In this document: one piece after another, positions 16,651-26,661 of the stretch | Layout of the letters: each line of letters starts with the position of its first letter | Numbering within the stretch: the first letter of the stretch is position 1 | DNA from: Bin87 sp965220265 | GTDB lineage: Bacteria > Chloroflexota > Dehalococcoidia > Lucifugimonadales > UBA3495 | Reading direction: 5' to 3' | DNA length: 64,000 nucleotides | NCBI GenBank assembly: GCA_965220265.1 | Contig: CBDCPM010000004.1 | Location: 62,001-126,000 of the forward strand | Position numbers and translations under genes: made by a program | The notes under the pieces: generated by a model | What the model saw: the letters and a program-made list of their open reading frames with translations, nothing else | What the model was told of the DNA's origin: nothing | Database searches by the model: none

Positions 16651-18360
16651 CCCGAATCCACCGAAGGGACACCGCGGCGGTGGTCCGACACGGGGCGAGG
16701 GGTCAGGGAACGGGCTGGCGGAGGCCTGATGTCGGTGAGATAGTCGATGTGGAGCGTGGATGCCGCGCCAAGGGGATGTTGACGGCCCGTAGTAGCGGCG
16801 TTGGGCGCGATTTTCAGCGCAGACCGCAGGCGGAGACCGTCAGGGGCCCAGCCTGGCGCGGCTGAGCCAGACAGTTGGGTAATCTGGTGGAGGGGTCAGA
16901 CGCCGAGGGCGTGGTCAGGAAGGGAGCGGCAGGGCGCGCAATCGAGCCAGAGCGCTGCTGAATTGGTTTCGCCAAGGCCAGCCCTGTGGCAGATGCAGGG
17001 TGAGGCGTCGCGCCTTGCGGGTGATGCGTCCGGCCAGGGAGAAGAAGCGCCACCGGAGGGTCTTGGTGGTTGCCATCGGCTCACCCAGCCCGATGCGCGT
17101 GGTCCAGCGCACCAGATTGTGGGCGATTACTTGCACCGTCAACCAGGCGGCGTTGGCGGCGAAGCGTCCTGAGGGGAGATGGTTGAGGCCCACGCCGTAC
17201 TTCAGGTCGCGGATGGCGTTCTCGATCTCGGCGTGGCGGCGATGGTCAGCTTCCAGTTCCAGGGTGTCGCCTTCACGGTCGGTGATGAAGGCGTGATAGC
17301 TGTAGTTGGCGATGAGGGCCAGCTGGGAGCTGGGGGTGGGCTCCACTCGCCGGACGATGAGCCTCACCGGTACCGCATCGGGCTCACTGGCAAAGGGAGT
17401 ATAGATGGTCTCGGCCACGTCGGCGCCGCCCTCCATCCAGTAGGGGATGGGCGTCCAGTCTGCCTCGGGTATGGCGTCAATGAGATTGCGCAGTTGGGGG
17501 TGCTGGCGAACGGTGATGGAGTAACGTACCTTCTTATCGCGGCAGGCGGCCACCATGTCGTGGGTGTAGAAGCCGCTGTCCGCCCGCATGGTGAGCAATC
17601 CAGTGGCTCCGGCATGGCGCACTCGGCTCACCGTTTCGCGCAGGAAGTTGGCGGCGCCGCGGGCGGTGTTGGCCCGACCCTTTCGCAATCGACACATCAG
17701 CACCTCTCCGGTGCCCTCGGCCACGGCGAGGAGCGGGTGATAGCCCCGCTGGCCGGTGTAGCCGTGATGGCGCGCACCCTCCTTGCTCAGACCGTAGGTC
17801 TCGCAGATGGTGGAATCGAGATCAATGGTCAGCGGCTCATCTCCTGGACCGGCGCCGAAGGCCCAAGCTTGAGCCAGCACCTCACGGCTCACCCGATCCA
17901 ACTGGCGCGTGTGGCCCCACCGGAAACTCCGCAGAAACGTACCCAGCGTGGACGGCGCCTTGACTACGCAGCCCAGCACCCGCTCGGTCTCGCCAGCGCG
18001 CAACACGTCGGCGTCGTCAATGCAGTCGCCACCGGCCAGCGCCGACGCCACCAGGGTCAGCATCTTGTCGCCGGCATTGGCGCGACCTGGCGCATCTCCC
18101 AGGTGAACGTGGCGGTCCACCAACTCTCCCAGCCCCAGGTGATGGGCCAGGGTGATGGGCAAAAGCAGCCCCGCATTGGCCACCAGGCGCTGATCATCAA
18201 AGGCAATTTGGATGCGGTCGGGCTGCTCGCGTGGTAGCATCTTTTGGGTGCTCCTCGTTTCGGGTTGGTTTTCTGTTTCAAAAACCATTATCCCCGAAGC
18301 CGGGAGCACTTTCTCATCCCTTCAACACGCCGACACGCTCATCTTTTCGGTGGATTGGGG
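16651..18360 (-). mobile_element. IS1380-family insertion sequence, copy 2, complete
   Basis: The element is 1,710 bp. Ends CCCGAATCCACCGAA (16651) and TTTCGGTGGATTGGGG (to 18360) are inverted repeats matching those of copy 1. It is flanked by TTTAG at 16646-16650 and 18361-18365, a 5-bp target duplication. Its orientation is opposite to copy 1, and its transposase differs at many residues, so the two are not a recent duplicate pair. It inserted into the 3' end of a DNA methylase gene. Confidence 0.93.
16915..18240 (-). CDS. IS1380-family DDE transposase, copy 2
   Basis: The intact 441-residue transposase has the DDE residues in LTIDLDSTICETYG, LTMRADSGFYTHDMV and HAEIENAIRDLKYGVGLNHLPSG. 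ATG 18240 (MLPREQPDR) is aligned with the start of copy 1 and gives the same length; the frame is open to 18309 through the left end. Compared with copy 1 it has many conservative substitutions but no frameshift. Confidence 0.92.
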   Translation of the reverse strand: MLPREQPDRIQIAFDDQRLVANAGLLLPITLAHHLGLGELVDRHVHLGDAPGRANAGDKMLTLVASALAGGDCIDDADVLRAGETERVLGCVVKAPSTLGTFLRSFRWGHTRQLDRVSREVLAQAWAFGAGPGDEPLTIDLDSTICETYGLSKEGARHHGYTGQRGYHPLLAVAEGTGEVLMCRLRKGRANTARGAANFLRETVSRVRHAGATGLLTMRADSGFYTHDMVAACRDKKVRYSITVRQHPQLRNLIDAIPEADWTPIPYWMEGGADVAETIYTPFASEPDAVPVRLIVRRVEPTPSSQLALIANYSYHAFITDREGDTLELEADHRRHAEIENAIRDLKYGVGLNHLPSGRFAANAAWLTVQVIAHNLVRWTTRIGLGEPMATTKTLRWRFFSLAGRITRKARRLTLHLPQGWPWRNQFSSALARLRALPLPS

Positions 18361-21266
18361 TTTAGGTTTAGCTCGCGTAATTCGTCGAAGATCGATCGAG
18401 CAATCTCGAGTTGATCGTCGGCCAAGCTTCCAAGATCCAGAACCGGAAGCGCCTCTATCCCGTTTATTGTCAAGGCACCACGACCGCTTTGTTGGCGGCT
18501 GGAATGCCACCAAAATAACAACAAACCCAACGTGCAGTTGGACCACAATGAAAAAGCTGAGACGAACCTATCGTCCTGAAAATTCACATTGGGCCAAGCC
18601 CTGCCGCCGATGCTCTCGTGGTCTGTCGTTGCGACGGCTAGCGGCTGGGATGTAAATCGAAATTCTTGGGTAATATGGGACCTGCTCGCTACGGACCACA
18701 AAGCGCTGGCCGCGTCTTCCATACCTGGTCGGACCAACATCTGTGAATCAGGCATGCATACTAACTTAGTTTCGTTTTTCGCCGAATGATTCCATAAGGC
18801 AGGATACGTGGAGTTGGCGGTGAATTGGGTCTTCGTGAATGGCGCGTTGTGGGCAATGCTCACGAAAAATTGATGGTCTACACCTCGCTGACCAATTTCG
18901 TTTAGGCACACCATCGGGAGGGGGTACGATCTTGATTGGGCAGGCAGCCGCAGGCACCCTGAGGACAGCGAGTGGGCAACCTGAGCGACGCAACCATCTA
19001 AAATGCCTGCAACTCCCCAGCCAGTCGTGAAACTGCTGGTGGGTGCTTCTAGGGATTGTCCTTCGAGTTTTTGTCCTATAGCCAAAGGGGTGCCGCCAAA
19101 GGGCCCATCTTCCACGTTTCGGACTGTAGGACTGTCAATGATTCGGTTGGCAATCGCAGCTGCGTGTGCGAGCCCATGTGGACGGCGATGCACGGAAACA
19201 AACTGACCGCGTGGGTTCCCACCCGTTTTCCTACCAATTACCAGACATTCCGCCATGCCGGTGTCTGCTGAAAACGCCAGATCGTCGTCTGAAAACGCCA
19301 GATCGTCATCGCTGGGTGCAGCGATGCTGATTATCGTCAGATCGGAATATGCATCCGCCATCAACGCTCTGAACTTAGCCCACGAAGCGCCGTTGATCGC
19401 TGTAAATGGCAAGACTAATGCTATTATCCCTCCCGGCTTCAGTTTGCGATCGGCCAAAGAAGCAAAAGCTGACGCCAAGCCGGCATGTCCGTGATAGCAA
19501 TTGTTTTTGGACATCTGCCGGAGCCGGTTTGCCATCTCATTCTGAGCGGCTTCCGTGGATTCGAAAGCGGCAAAGGCTGCGTTTAGAACACCATCACCGG
19601 AAGCCGCTTTTTTTGTGTTACTGGTGAAGGGCGGGTTCATTATCACCAAATCAAATCTCCCGTCTGGGATCTCGGCACTCACTCGAGTTGCAGTTTGTTC
19701 CCCGACACTTCCGGTACGCAGCGCCGGATCGCTGGTGTTAAACAAGGTCTGTACCGCTGACGATTGAAGGAGTTCCAAAGACCCGATTTTCACGCTGTAA
19801 TCTGTCTGTCGACCATACGGCATGGTGTAAAGTCGGGACTGACCAAACCGGATATGCGGATGGGCCCCTGACAGAGTAGAGCCTGAGATATGGATCGCTG
19901 ACGGCATCACGTCGCAACCGTACAGAACTTCCTCCATCATGCGGACGTGGAGGGAGGAAGAGTCTCTGCCGGCCCGTTCGTGACGGGCGGCGATCTGGTC
20001 GTAGACGGCGGATAGCAAGGCACCGGTGCCGCAGGCAAAATCTCGGATGCGCAGGTTGCCGATTGCTCCAGCATCGGACCAATCGATCCCATCCAACTTG
20101 GCAACTGCCAATCGAGCCAGCAAAGCAGCCGACGCCGGAAGAGTGTAGAACGTGGCCAGGTACTTGCGATCGGCGATGAGGCGCTGGAAGATGCGGCCGG
20201 TGAGGTCGTGCGCGTTGTTAACGCCGGTAGCGCCGAATTCCTCTGCGGTGTTGCGCAGCACGTTCAAGATCTGGCTGGCTTCAGGGGCCGGCAACTGGGT
20301 CAATATGTCGCGGGCGATTGCGAAAATGGACCAATAGTTGATGTCCAGGATGGTCGCCCAAGATGCAAGAGTCGCGGACTTAGGATTTGAAACCTCGGGG
20401 CCGCAGACGAGTACCAGGGTGTTCACGCCGTCATGCATCCCCGCGATGCGCTCATGAAACACCAGGGCGTTGGCAAGGATCGCGGAAGCCATGCGGCGAG
20501 TCTGTTGGACATCCGCCATGCCCAGAAGCCGCGCGATCGTGGCAGATGTATTGGGCCGGTTATCCGCCATTACGTCAAGGATAGTTGCCGCTTTAGCTAT
20601 GCCATCTTGGAGCGCGTCAGCCGCAGCATTCACGGCTTTATGGGGAACGGACACGAGACGGATCAGATCGGCCAAGTCGGACACGGATCCCTCAAGCCAT
20701 CCCGATTCGGGGAAGCGGCTATGATCTTCGTCGTCGTAAAACACAGCATAAGATAGCCGAGCAGAATTTAGAGAAGAACGCAGATCCTCGCCAAACCTGA
20801 CCGAGTCGGGATAACGCAAAGCGATAGAGGCTTCTATGGAATGAGTTTCATTAACAACCGGCAGTCCTAACCTTCCCAACGCGTCGGTTTCACCAGTTCC
20901 CAAGGCTTCGTACTCGGCCTCTACGACTACCGGAGCCCGGTCAGGGGCCGTGATCAAATTGTCGAGCTGAAGGCTGGGTTGTCCGACTATTAGCTGAGTG
21001 TTCTCCGAACGCACCTGGCAGCCGAACAGCATGCCGCGCAGCAAGTCGCCAAGGTCGTTGTTGGCGCTGGGTTCGCTGTGACGGGGTTGTTGGGTTGTCA
21101 TGGCATACTCCGCACGTCCAGTTTCAGTGGTCGGCATGGTAGATGCGGCGGCAATCGGGGTCAACGCCTGGTCTCTGTTCAGGAACTGGGTTTGTTGACC
21201 GGCCGGCAGGGGGTGGGTATCATCGCGGGAATTGAAGGCGATTTGCAGAGTCGTGCGCTGTATCGA

Positions 21267-21380
21267 CGAGATTGCCGCGTTGCGCTCGCAATGACAGATG
21301 GGGATCAGTCCCTCGCGATGGCAGGTGGGGATAAGCTCCTTGCGTTGACAAGCGGGGAAGTGCTCCCCGCAATGACGATT
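21267..21380. repeat. Dispersed repeat copy with diverged short repeats
   Basis: CGAGATTGCCGCGTT then GCGCTCGCAATGACA is at 21267-21296. It is followed by three degraded copies of its 3' half at about 27-bp spacing, such as CTCGCGATGGCAGGTGGGG and CCCGCAATGACG. It fills the divergent promoter region between the DNA methylase and TPP enzyme 2. Confidence 0.7.
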
Positions 21381-21399
21381 TTGGAATGGAGAGGTTGTT

Positions 21400-23118
21400 A
21401 TGCCGCAGGCCAATGAGTTGATTGTGCAGTTTCTGCAGGAGGCGGGGATCGACGCCGTGTTCGGAATACCGGGCGGCGGAACGGGGCAGATTTACGATCA
21501 ATTGGTGGGGAAGGAACCGGCGATCAACACGTACCTGGCGCGGCACGAGCAGACGGCGGCGATCATGGCCGACGCGTACGCGCGGGCGACGGGGAAGCCA
21601 GCGGTGATCATGGGGCAGGGGCTGTTCATGGGGTCGAACGCGGCGTTCGGGATCATGGAGGCGATGCTGAGCAGCAGCCCGATGCTGGTGCTGACGGACA
21701 CGTCGGACGGCGGAGTGGGGCAGCATCCGGCGAACCAGTCGGGCGCGGGCGAGTACGGGAGCATCGACCTGCACAGCATCTTCCGGTCAATGACGAAGTA
21801 CACGACGCTGGCGACTTCGCCCAAGGAGGCGGCGCTGGGGGCGCAGCTGGCGATCAAGCACGCGATGAGCGGACGGCCGGGTCCGGCGTGCCTGCTGATG
21901 CGGACGGCGTCGATCGGAGGCGAGGTTGACCTGGAGTCGCCGCCGTTTATCCACGACACGGCGGGGTACCTGAACACGGCCAAGCCGCAGGCGGCGCCGG
22001 CGGACATCGAGAAGGCGGTCGAAATTCTGTCTCAGTCGCGGCGGCCGGTGATCGTGGCGGGGAACGGCGTCCACATGGCGGGGGCGCACGGCGCATTGCA
22101 GCAGTTGGCGGAGCAGTGGAACGCGCCGGTGGCAACGAGCTACAAGGGGAAGTCGGCCATCGCGGAGACGCACCCGCTGTCGGTGGGCATGGTCGGGGTC
22201 TACGGGCAGGAGGCGGCGAACCGGGCGGTGGGCGACGCCGACACGGTGGTGATCGTGGGGGCGAAGCTGAGCCCGCAGGACACGGTGCGCGAGCGGCCCA
22301 ACATCTTCAACCCGCGGGGGCAGCGGATCATCCAGATTGATATCGACGACCGGAACGCGGGATGGACCTTCCCGGTGGAGCTGGGGCTGATCGGAGACGC
22401 GGGTAGCATCCTGGGTCAACTGGTCGAGGCGTCGGCGGATGCATCGGGGTCGACGGCGGGGAGCCGGAGCGAGTGGGCCGGCGCGCTGCCGGGACGGAAG
22501 ACGGACGCGGGGTTCTACGAGGATGCGGGTCTGCACACCGATTCGTCTCCGGTGCTGCCGCAGCGCCTGGTGCGGATACTGCAGGAGACGATGCCAGCGG
22601 ACACGGTGTACGCGCTGGACGCGGGGAACAACCGGACGTGGATGGCGCACCTGTTCCAGTCGCAGCAGGCGCACACGTTCTTCTGCCCGGGCGGCACGGC
22701 GGGCATGGGCTGGGGACTGCCGGCGTCGGTTGGGCTCCAGATCGCCTATCCTGGGAGGCCGGTGGTGTCCGTGACCGGTGACGGCGGGTACATGATGACG
22801 GTGAACGCGCTGTCGACGGCGATGCAGTACAACCTGCCGATCACCTGCGTGGTGTTCAACGACGGCGCGCTGGGGATGGTGCGTCACCACCAGGCTCCCG
22901 GGCAGTACATCGCGTCGGAGTTCGCGGAGACGGACAACGCGGCGGTGGCGCGGGGGTTCGGGTGCTTCGGCGTGCAGGTGGCGGACTCGCGGGACCTGGG
23001 CGACGCGCTGCGGGACGCACGGGCTTCGGGTCTGCCGGCCGTGGTGGACGTGCTAATCGACCGGGGGCCGAGTCCGGACGATTGGCGGGCGGACGCGCGG
23101 AGGTCGGGAGAGACTTAG
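21400..23118 (+). CDS. Thiamine pyrophosphate-dependent enzyme, acetolactate synthase-like (TPP enzyme 2)
   Basis: The 572-residue product has the PYR domain with FGIPGGGTG and catalytic E50 (YLARHEQTA), a central domain, and the PP domain with GDGGYMMTVNALSTAMQY and the metal-ligand FND after about 27 residues. GGAGAGG lies about 8 bases before ATG 21400. The closest functional names would be acetolactate synthase, benzoylformate decarboxylase or a related 2-oxoacid decarboxylase; no specificity residue settles this. An ADP-forming acyl-CoA synthetase lies about 570 bases downstream on the same strand. Codons are strongly G/C-ending. Confidence 0.87.
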   Translation: MPQANELIVQFLQEAGIDAVFGIPGGGTGQIYDQLVGKEPAINTYLARHEQTAAIMADAYARATGKPAVIMGQGLFMGSNAAFGIMEAMLSSSPMLVLTDTSDGGVGQHPANQSGAGEYGSIDLHSIFRSMTKYTTLATSPKEAALGAQLAIKHAMSGRPGPACLLMRTASIGGEVDLESPPFIHDTAGYLNTAKPQAAPADIEKAVEILSQSRRPVIVAGNGVHMAGAHGALQQLAEQWNAPVATSYKGKSAIAETHPLSVGMVGVYGQEAANRAVGDADTVVIVGAKLSPQDTVRERPNIFNPRGQRIIQIDIDDRNAGWTFPVELGLIGDAGSILGQLVEASADASGSTAGSRSEWAGALPGRKTDAGFYEDAGLHTDSSPVLPQRLVRILQETMPADTVYALDAGNNRTWMAHLFQSQQAHTFFCPGGTAGMGWGLPASVGLQIAYPGRPVVSVTGDGGYMMTVNALSTAMQYNLPITCVVFNDGALGMVRHHQAPGQYIASEFAETDNAAVARGFGCFGVQVADSRDLGDALRDARASGLPAVVDVLIDRGPSPDDWRADARRSGET

Positions 23119-23132
23119 GATCTGCAGGGCCT

Positions 23133-23204
23133 AGATTGCCACGCTGCGCTCGCAATGACAGAATAGGCGCGATCAAGTAGGGGCGAATAGTTGTTCGCCC
23201 CTAC
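23133..23204. repeat. Dispersed repeat copy followed by a GGGGCGAA palindrome
   Basis: AGATTGCCACGCT then GCGCTCGCAATGACA ends at 23160. Sixteen bases later GTAGGGGCGAA and TTCGCCCCTAC (23177-23204) form a perfect 11-bp hairpin with the loop TAGTTG. The two repeat families therefore sit side by side after TPP enzyme 2, where the hairpin may stop transcription. Confidence 0.8.
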
Positions 23205-23328
23205 AGTTTGGAATTACGGTCCAGCGACTGGCGAACCATGGTTGATGTCGAGCACGCGGTGGCGGTACAGAACGAGCGGCTGTCCTTGCTAGGATGCGCC
23301 TGCGCGTCGTGCAGCACGGCAGGGGGGT

Positions 23329-23667
23329 TTGGAGTTCGGCCTGGGGGGCAGGCAGTTGCGGTCCGGACGGAAGGGCAATCCGGTGCACAACTACCTGTCG
23401 ATGCGGGCGTTCGCGATTGACCGGATAGCCGGCGGCGGGACAGGTTCTTTCGTGTACGAGGGGTATGTCACGATAATTGCGCTGGTCCTGAGGCTGACCA
23501 AATGTCCCCAAGGGCCGCAGGACTACGATGACGAGTACGTGGTTGATGTGAGAAGAGACGTGACGCGGATTGCCGCAGAGGTGGGGATCGGCGAAGACCT
23601 GGCGTACAACCTGGATATCGAGGCGATACGCGAGCACCTGAGAGCGAACGCGGACCATGAGAATTGA
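23329..23667 (+). CDS. Hypothetical protein, uncertain
   Basis: The frame encodes about 112 residues. The C-terminal part (DEYVVDVRRDVTRIAAEVGIGE then DLAYNLDIEAIREHL) looks protein-like, but I recognise no family. The start is unclear: a TTG at 23329 follows AGGGGGG closely, and another frame is open across 23238-23420. It ends 23 bases before the acyl-CoA synthetase start. A frameshifted remnant of a longer gene is possible. Confidence 0.4.
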   Translation: MEFGLGGRQLRSGRKGNPVHNYLSMRAFAIDRIAGGGTGSFVYEGYVTIIALVLRLTKCPQGPQDYDDEYVVDVRRDVTRIAAEVGIGEDLAYNLDIEAIREHLRANADHEN

Positions 23668-23690
23668 AACGACCGGAAAGGTGGACACTG

Positions 23691-25817
23691 ATGGATTTCT
23701 GGACTGATGCACAGCTGGCTTCGATTGACGCGATGCTAAACCCGCGGTCGATTGCGGTGGTGGGGGCGACGCCGAGGATGCAGTACGGCGGGCGGTTCCT
23801 GGCGGCGGCGATGGGGTCGATGGAGCACGGGGTGAACGTGTATCCGGTGAACCCGCGGTACGAAGAGGTGCAGGGATTGCAGTGCTATCCGTCGGTGTCG
23901 GAACTGCCCGAGGCGCCGGACGTGGTTGGGGTCGTGGTGCCGTACCACGCGGTGTTGGACACGCTGAGGGAGAGCCACGAGAAAGGGGCGAAGTCGGCCA
24001 TCGTGATTTCGGCTGGGTTCGCCGAGCGCCAGGTGGACGACCGACGGGACCTGCAGGGCGAGCTGGGGCGATTCGCGAGGGAGTCCGAGATGCGGGTGAG
24101 CGGGCCCAACTGCCTGGGGCTGGCGAACCTGAAGGACGATATCTGGGCGAGCGCGTCGTCGCTGGGAGCGTCGGCCTTGAGCGGGCCGATCGGGCTGGTG
24201 TGCCAGAGCGGCGCTTCGGCGTTCGGGCCGTTTTTGACGCGGGCAGTAGACGAAGGCATCGGGTTCACTTACATCGTGTCCACGGGGAACGAGGCGGACC
24301 TGGACTTCTGCGACTTTGCGAGGTACCTGCTGGACGACGACGACACGCGGGTGATCGCGGGGTTCGTCGAGGGGTTCAAGGATGGGCGCAAGTTCCTGGA
24401 GGTGGCGCGGCTGGCGGCGGAACGGGGCAAGCCGATCGTGCTGATCAAGATCGGCCGATCTGATTTGGGATCGCGGGCCGCGGGGTCGCATACGGCGGCG
24501 CTGACGGGTGTGGACGCGGCGTATGAGGCGGCGTTCGCGCAGTACGGCGTGATACGGGTGCAGGACTATGACGACCTGCTGCAGGTGTCGAACCTGATGG
24601 CGCGGTGCCCGAGGCCGTCAAAGCGCGGGGTTGCCGTGGTGTCGCACTCGGGCGGTATCAGCAGCCTGACGGCGGATATGTTCGGGCAGGCAGGGCTGGA
24701 CCTGCCGCCGCTGTCGGACCGGGCGCGGGACGGGATCAACGGGATCCTGAAGGGGTTTGGATGGGCGGCCAATCCGTCAGACGTGACTGGGTTCGCCAAC
24801 AGCGATGATTTCCCGGCGATCATGTCGTACATGGCGGAGGACGAGGGAGTGGGGACGCTGGTGGTTGCATCGGCTGGCGCTGATCCGCAGGCTACGCAGG
24901 TGATCGCTCAGCGGGACGCCAGCGGGATGCCGGTGGCGTTCTTGTGGACGGGCACGCGCGGCGCGCAGTCGGGTCTGCCGATGCTGAGGCAGGCGGGGAT
25001 ACCGGTGTTCTACGTGCCGGACAAACTGGCGGCGGGTGTCAGGTACCTGAACGACTACCACGACTGGCGCGAACGGCGGTTGAGTCTGGGATTCGCCGAG
25101 GCTAGGGAGATGACCGCAGAGCAGGCCGAGGCCGTGAAGGCGCTGGCGGCGGGCGGCGGGTCGCTGTCGGAGTACGACAGCAAGGCGTTGATCCGGGCGT
25201 TTGGCGTGCCGACGACGCGGGAGGAGATCGCGGGCGACGCCGAGGCGGCGGTGGCCGCAGCGGAGCGGATCGGGTATCCGGTGGCACTGAAGGTGAACTC
25301 GGCAGACATTCTGCACAAGACGGAGGCCGGCGGGATAAGGTTGGGTTTGCGCGACGCTGCCGCAGTTCGGACGGCGTTCGCCGAGGTGGTCGCAAATGCC
25401 AGGGCTTACGACGCCGACGCCAGGATCGACGGGGCGGTAGTACAGGAGATGGTTTCGGGAGGAGTAGAAACGATTGTGGGGGTGTCGTACGACGCACAGC
25501 TGGGGCCGACACTGCTGTTCGGCACGGGCGGCGTGATGGTTGAGGTGTACAACGACGTGGCACTGCGTTTGTGTCCGATCACGCGGGGGGATGCGCTGGA
25601 AATGATCGATGAGGTGAAGGGAGCGCGGTTGCTGCGTGGGTACCGTGGGGCGCCGGCGGCGGACGTGGACGCGCTGGCTGACGTGCTGGTGGGCGTTTCG
25701 CAGATGGCGGCGCAGTTGGAAGGGTCGCTGGGCGAGCTGGACATCAACCCGCTGATGGTGTTGCCCGAAGGGCAGGGGGTGAAGGCGGCGGACGCGCTGG
25801 TGGTGGCTACTAACTAG
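23691..25817 (+). CDS. ADP-forming acyl-CoA synthetase (acetate-CoA ligase), fused alpha and beta subunits
   Basis: The 708-residue product is an NDP-forming acyl-CoA synthetase that interconverts acyl-CoA plus ADP and phosphate with the free acid, CoA and ATP. Residues 1-460 form the alpha part: CoA-binding domain (PRSIAVVGATPRMQYGG) and succinyl-CoA-ligase-like domains, with the phospho-histidine in GSHTAALTG. Residues 470-708 form an ATP-grasp beta part with GYPVALKVNSADILHKTEAGG and ELDINPLMVL. GGAAAGGTGG precedes ATG 23691. The acyl substrate is unknown. It may act on the product of the upstream TPP enzyme, but that is inference. Confidence 0.9.
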   Translation: MDFWTDAQLASIDAMLNPRSIAVVGATPRMQYGGRFLAAAMGSMEHGVNVYPVNPRYEEVQGLQCYPSVSELPEAPDVVGVVVPYHAVLDTLRESHEKGAKSAIVISAGFAERQVDDRRDLQGELGRFARESEMRVSGPNCLGLANLKDDIWASASSLGASALSGPIGLVCQSGASAFGPFLTRAVDEGIGFTYIVSTGNEADLDFCDFARYLLDDDDTRVIAGFVEGFKDGRKFLEVARLAAERGKPIVLIKIGRSDLGSRAAGSHTAALTGVDAAYEAAFAQYGVIRVQDYDDLLQVSNLMARCPRPSKRGVAVVSHSGGISSLTADMFGQAGLDLPPLSDRARDGINGILKGFGWAANPSDVTGFANSDDFPAIMSYMAEDEGVGTLVVASAGADPQATQVIAQRDASGMPVAFLWTGTRGAQSGLPMLRQAGIPVFYVPDKLAAGVRYLNDYHDWRERRLSLGFAEAREMTAEQAEAVKALAAGGGSLSEYDSKALIRAFGVPTTREEIAGDAEAAVAAAERIGYPVALKVNSADILHKTEAGGIRLGLRDAAAVRTAFAEVVANARAYDADARIDGAVVQEMVSGGVETIVGVSYDAQLGPTLLFGTGGVMVEVYNDVALRLCPITRGDALEMIDEVKGARLLRGYRGAPAADVDALADVLVGVSQMAAQLEGSLGELDINPLMVLPEGQGVKAADALVVATN

Positions 25818-26063
25818 ACCACATCCGAAACTATTACAGGATCGTCGAACCTCGATGTTGAGGTAAGTTGCGTGCCGAAGAGTTTGGACATCGAGCGCGA
25901 GAGACGGTTGGCGGATCTGCTTTCGCATGCGGTCGCAAACACATTAGTCACTCACGACCGCTCGAGTGGGAAAATCGATGTTCCCGCGTACCGCCGGTTG
26001 CTACAAACCCAATGGTCGCGGCATTGGTCTGAACTGGATTTGAACCACCCCACGCACTGGTCA

Positions 26064-26218
26064 CCTAAACTAAAGCCAAGGTGGGATGTACATTTAAGTG
26101 GCGATGTTGATCAGCTGGGTTAAGCCCGTGAATCCTTCTCATCCGTACTTGGGGAACGACCCGGCTCCATCGTTTGACACCCCACCATCTGCGCATTTCA
26201 CCTTGGCTTTAGTTTAGG
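26064..26218. mobile_element. 155-bp element with perfect 20-bp terminal inverted repeats (MITE candidate)
   Basis: CCTAAACTAAAGCCAAGGTG at 26064-26083 is exactly inverted at 26199-26218. Deleting the 155 bp joins two coding frames of the HEPN gene. No clean target duplication is visible (TCA left, ATC right), so exact ends and precise excision are less certain than for the other insertions. Nothing inside is coding. Confidence 0.6.
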
Positions 26219-26661
26219 ATCACTGAAAGCGCAATTGGCAACGAATTGCTGTCTGTCTTACGTGCCGAATTGGGCCAGTTAGTCCGAGACAACCGGATCC
26301 AAACAGCGGCGATCACCGTTGTCGGAGGCTACGGGCCTGGGATCACGCTGGACAGCTTGTTGCAGCGACTCGTCGCGGTTGCGATCGGGCACGGGAGTGA
26401 AAGGGCTACTCGGGCCTTTTACGAGTCCTTGGGACAGACCTCCGTCTCGTTTCGACGGATAGCGATGATTTCTGGAGTTCGCGTAGATAAGGAAATCGAG
26501 GTGAGTCCTGGGATCCGCGTAGTTACGCTGCCGAATTCTACCGCTAGCCTGCCGCCGTATTTCGCTCCCACGATACACACGGATCCAACAAACCTCCTTG
26601 GCAAGACCCTAGTACCGTTGCCAGGTAGATTTGTAAGAATATAAGATAGCAGCCATACTTA

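Larger units (their letters stand above)
16462..21101 (-). pseudogene. N6-adenine DNA methylase gene split near its 3' end by an IS
   Basis: The 5' part (18361-21101) encodes over 910 residues of a large class I N6-adenine methylase. It carries the SAM loop DFACGTGALL near residue 354 and the catalytic NPPF (IMNPPFTSN) near residue 489. ATG 21101 (MTTQQPRHS) is preferred; upstream codons run into a dispersed repeat. The IS at 16651-18360 inserted in a leucine-asparagine codon stretch near the C-terminus. The broken gene now ends at a stop inside the IS (18339). Removing the IS and one TTTAG copy restores frame into 16462-16650, which encodes about 60 more residues including ICDLLGFDEEIYRAVRRL and AEPSVHGGK, followed by TAG. 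The catalytic core is intact, so partial function is possible. Confidence 0.88.

Noticed and set aside
21787..22890. Minus-strand ORF over TPP enzyme 2, rich in Arg, Pro and His
   Set aside because: It is a shadow of a well-supported gene. The same applies to 42045-43364, 12977-13969 and 24777-25928.
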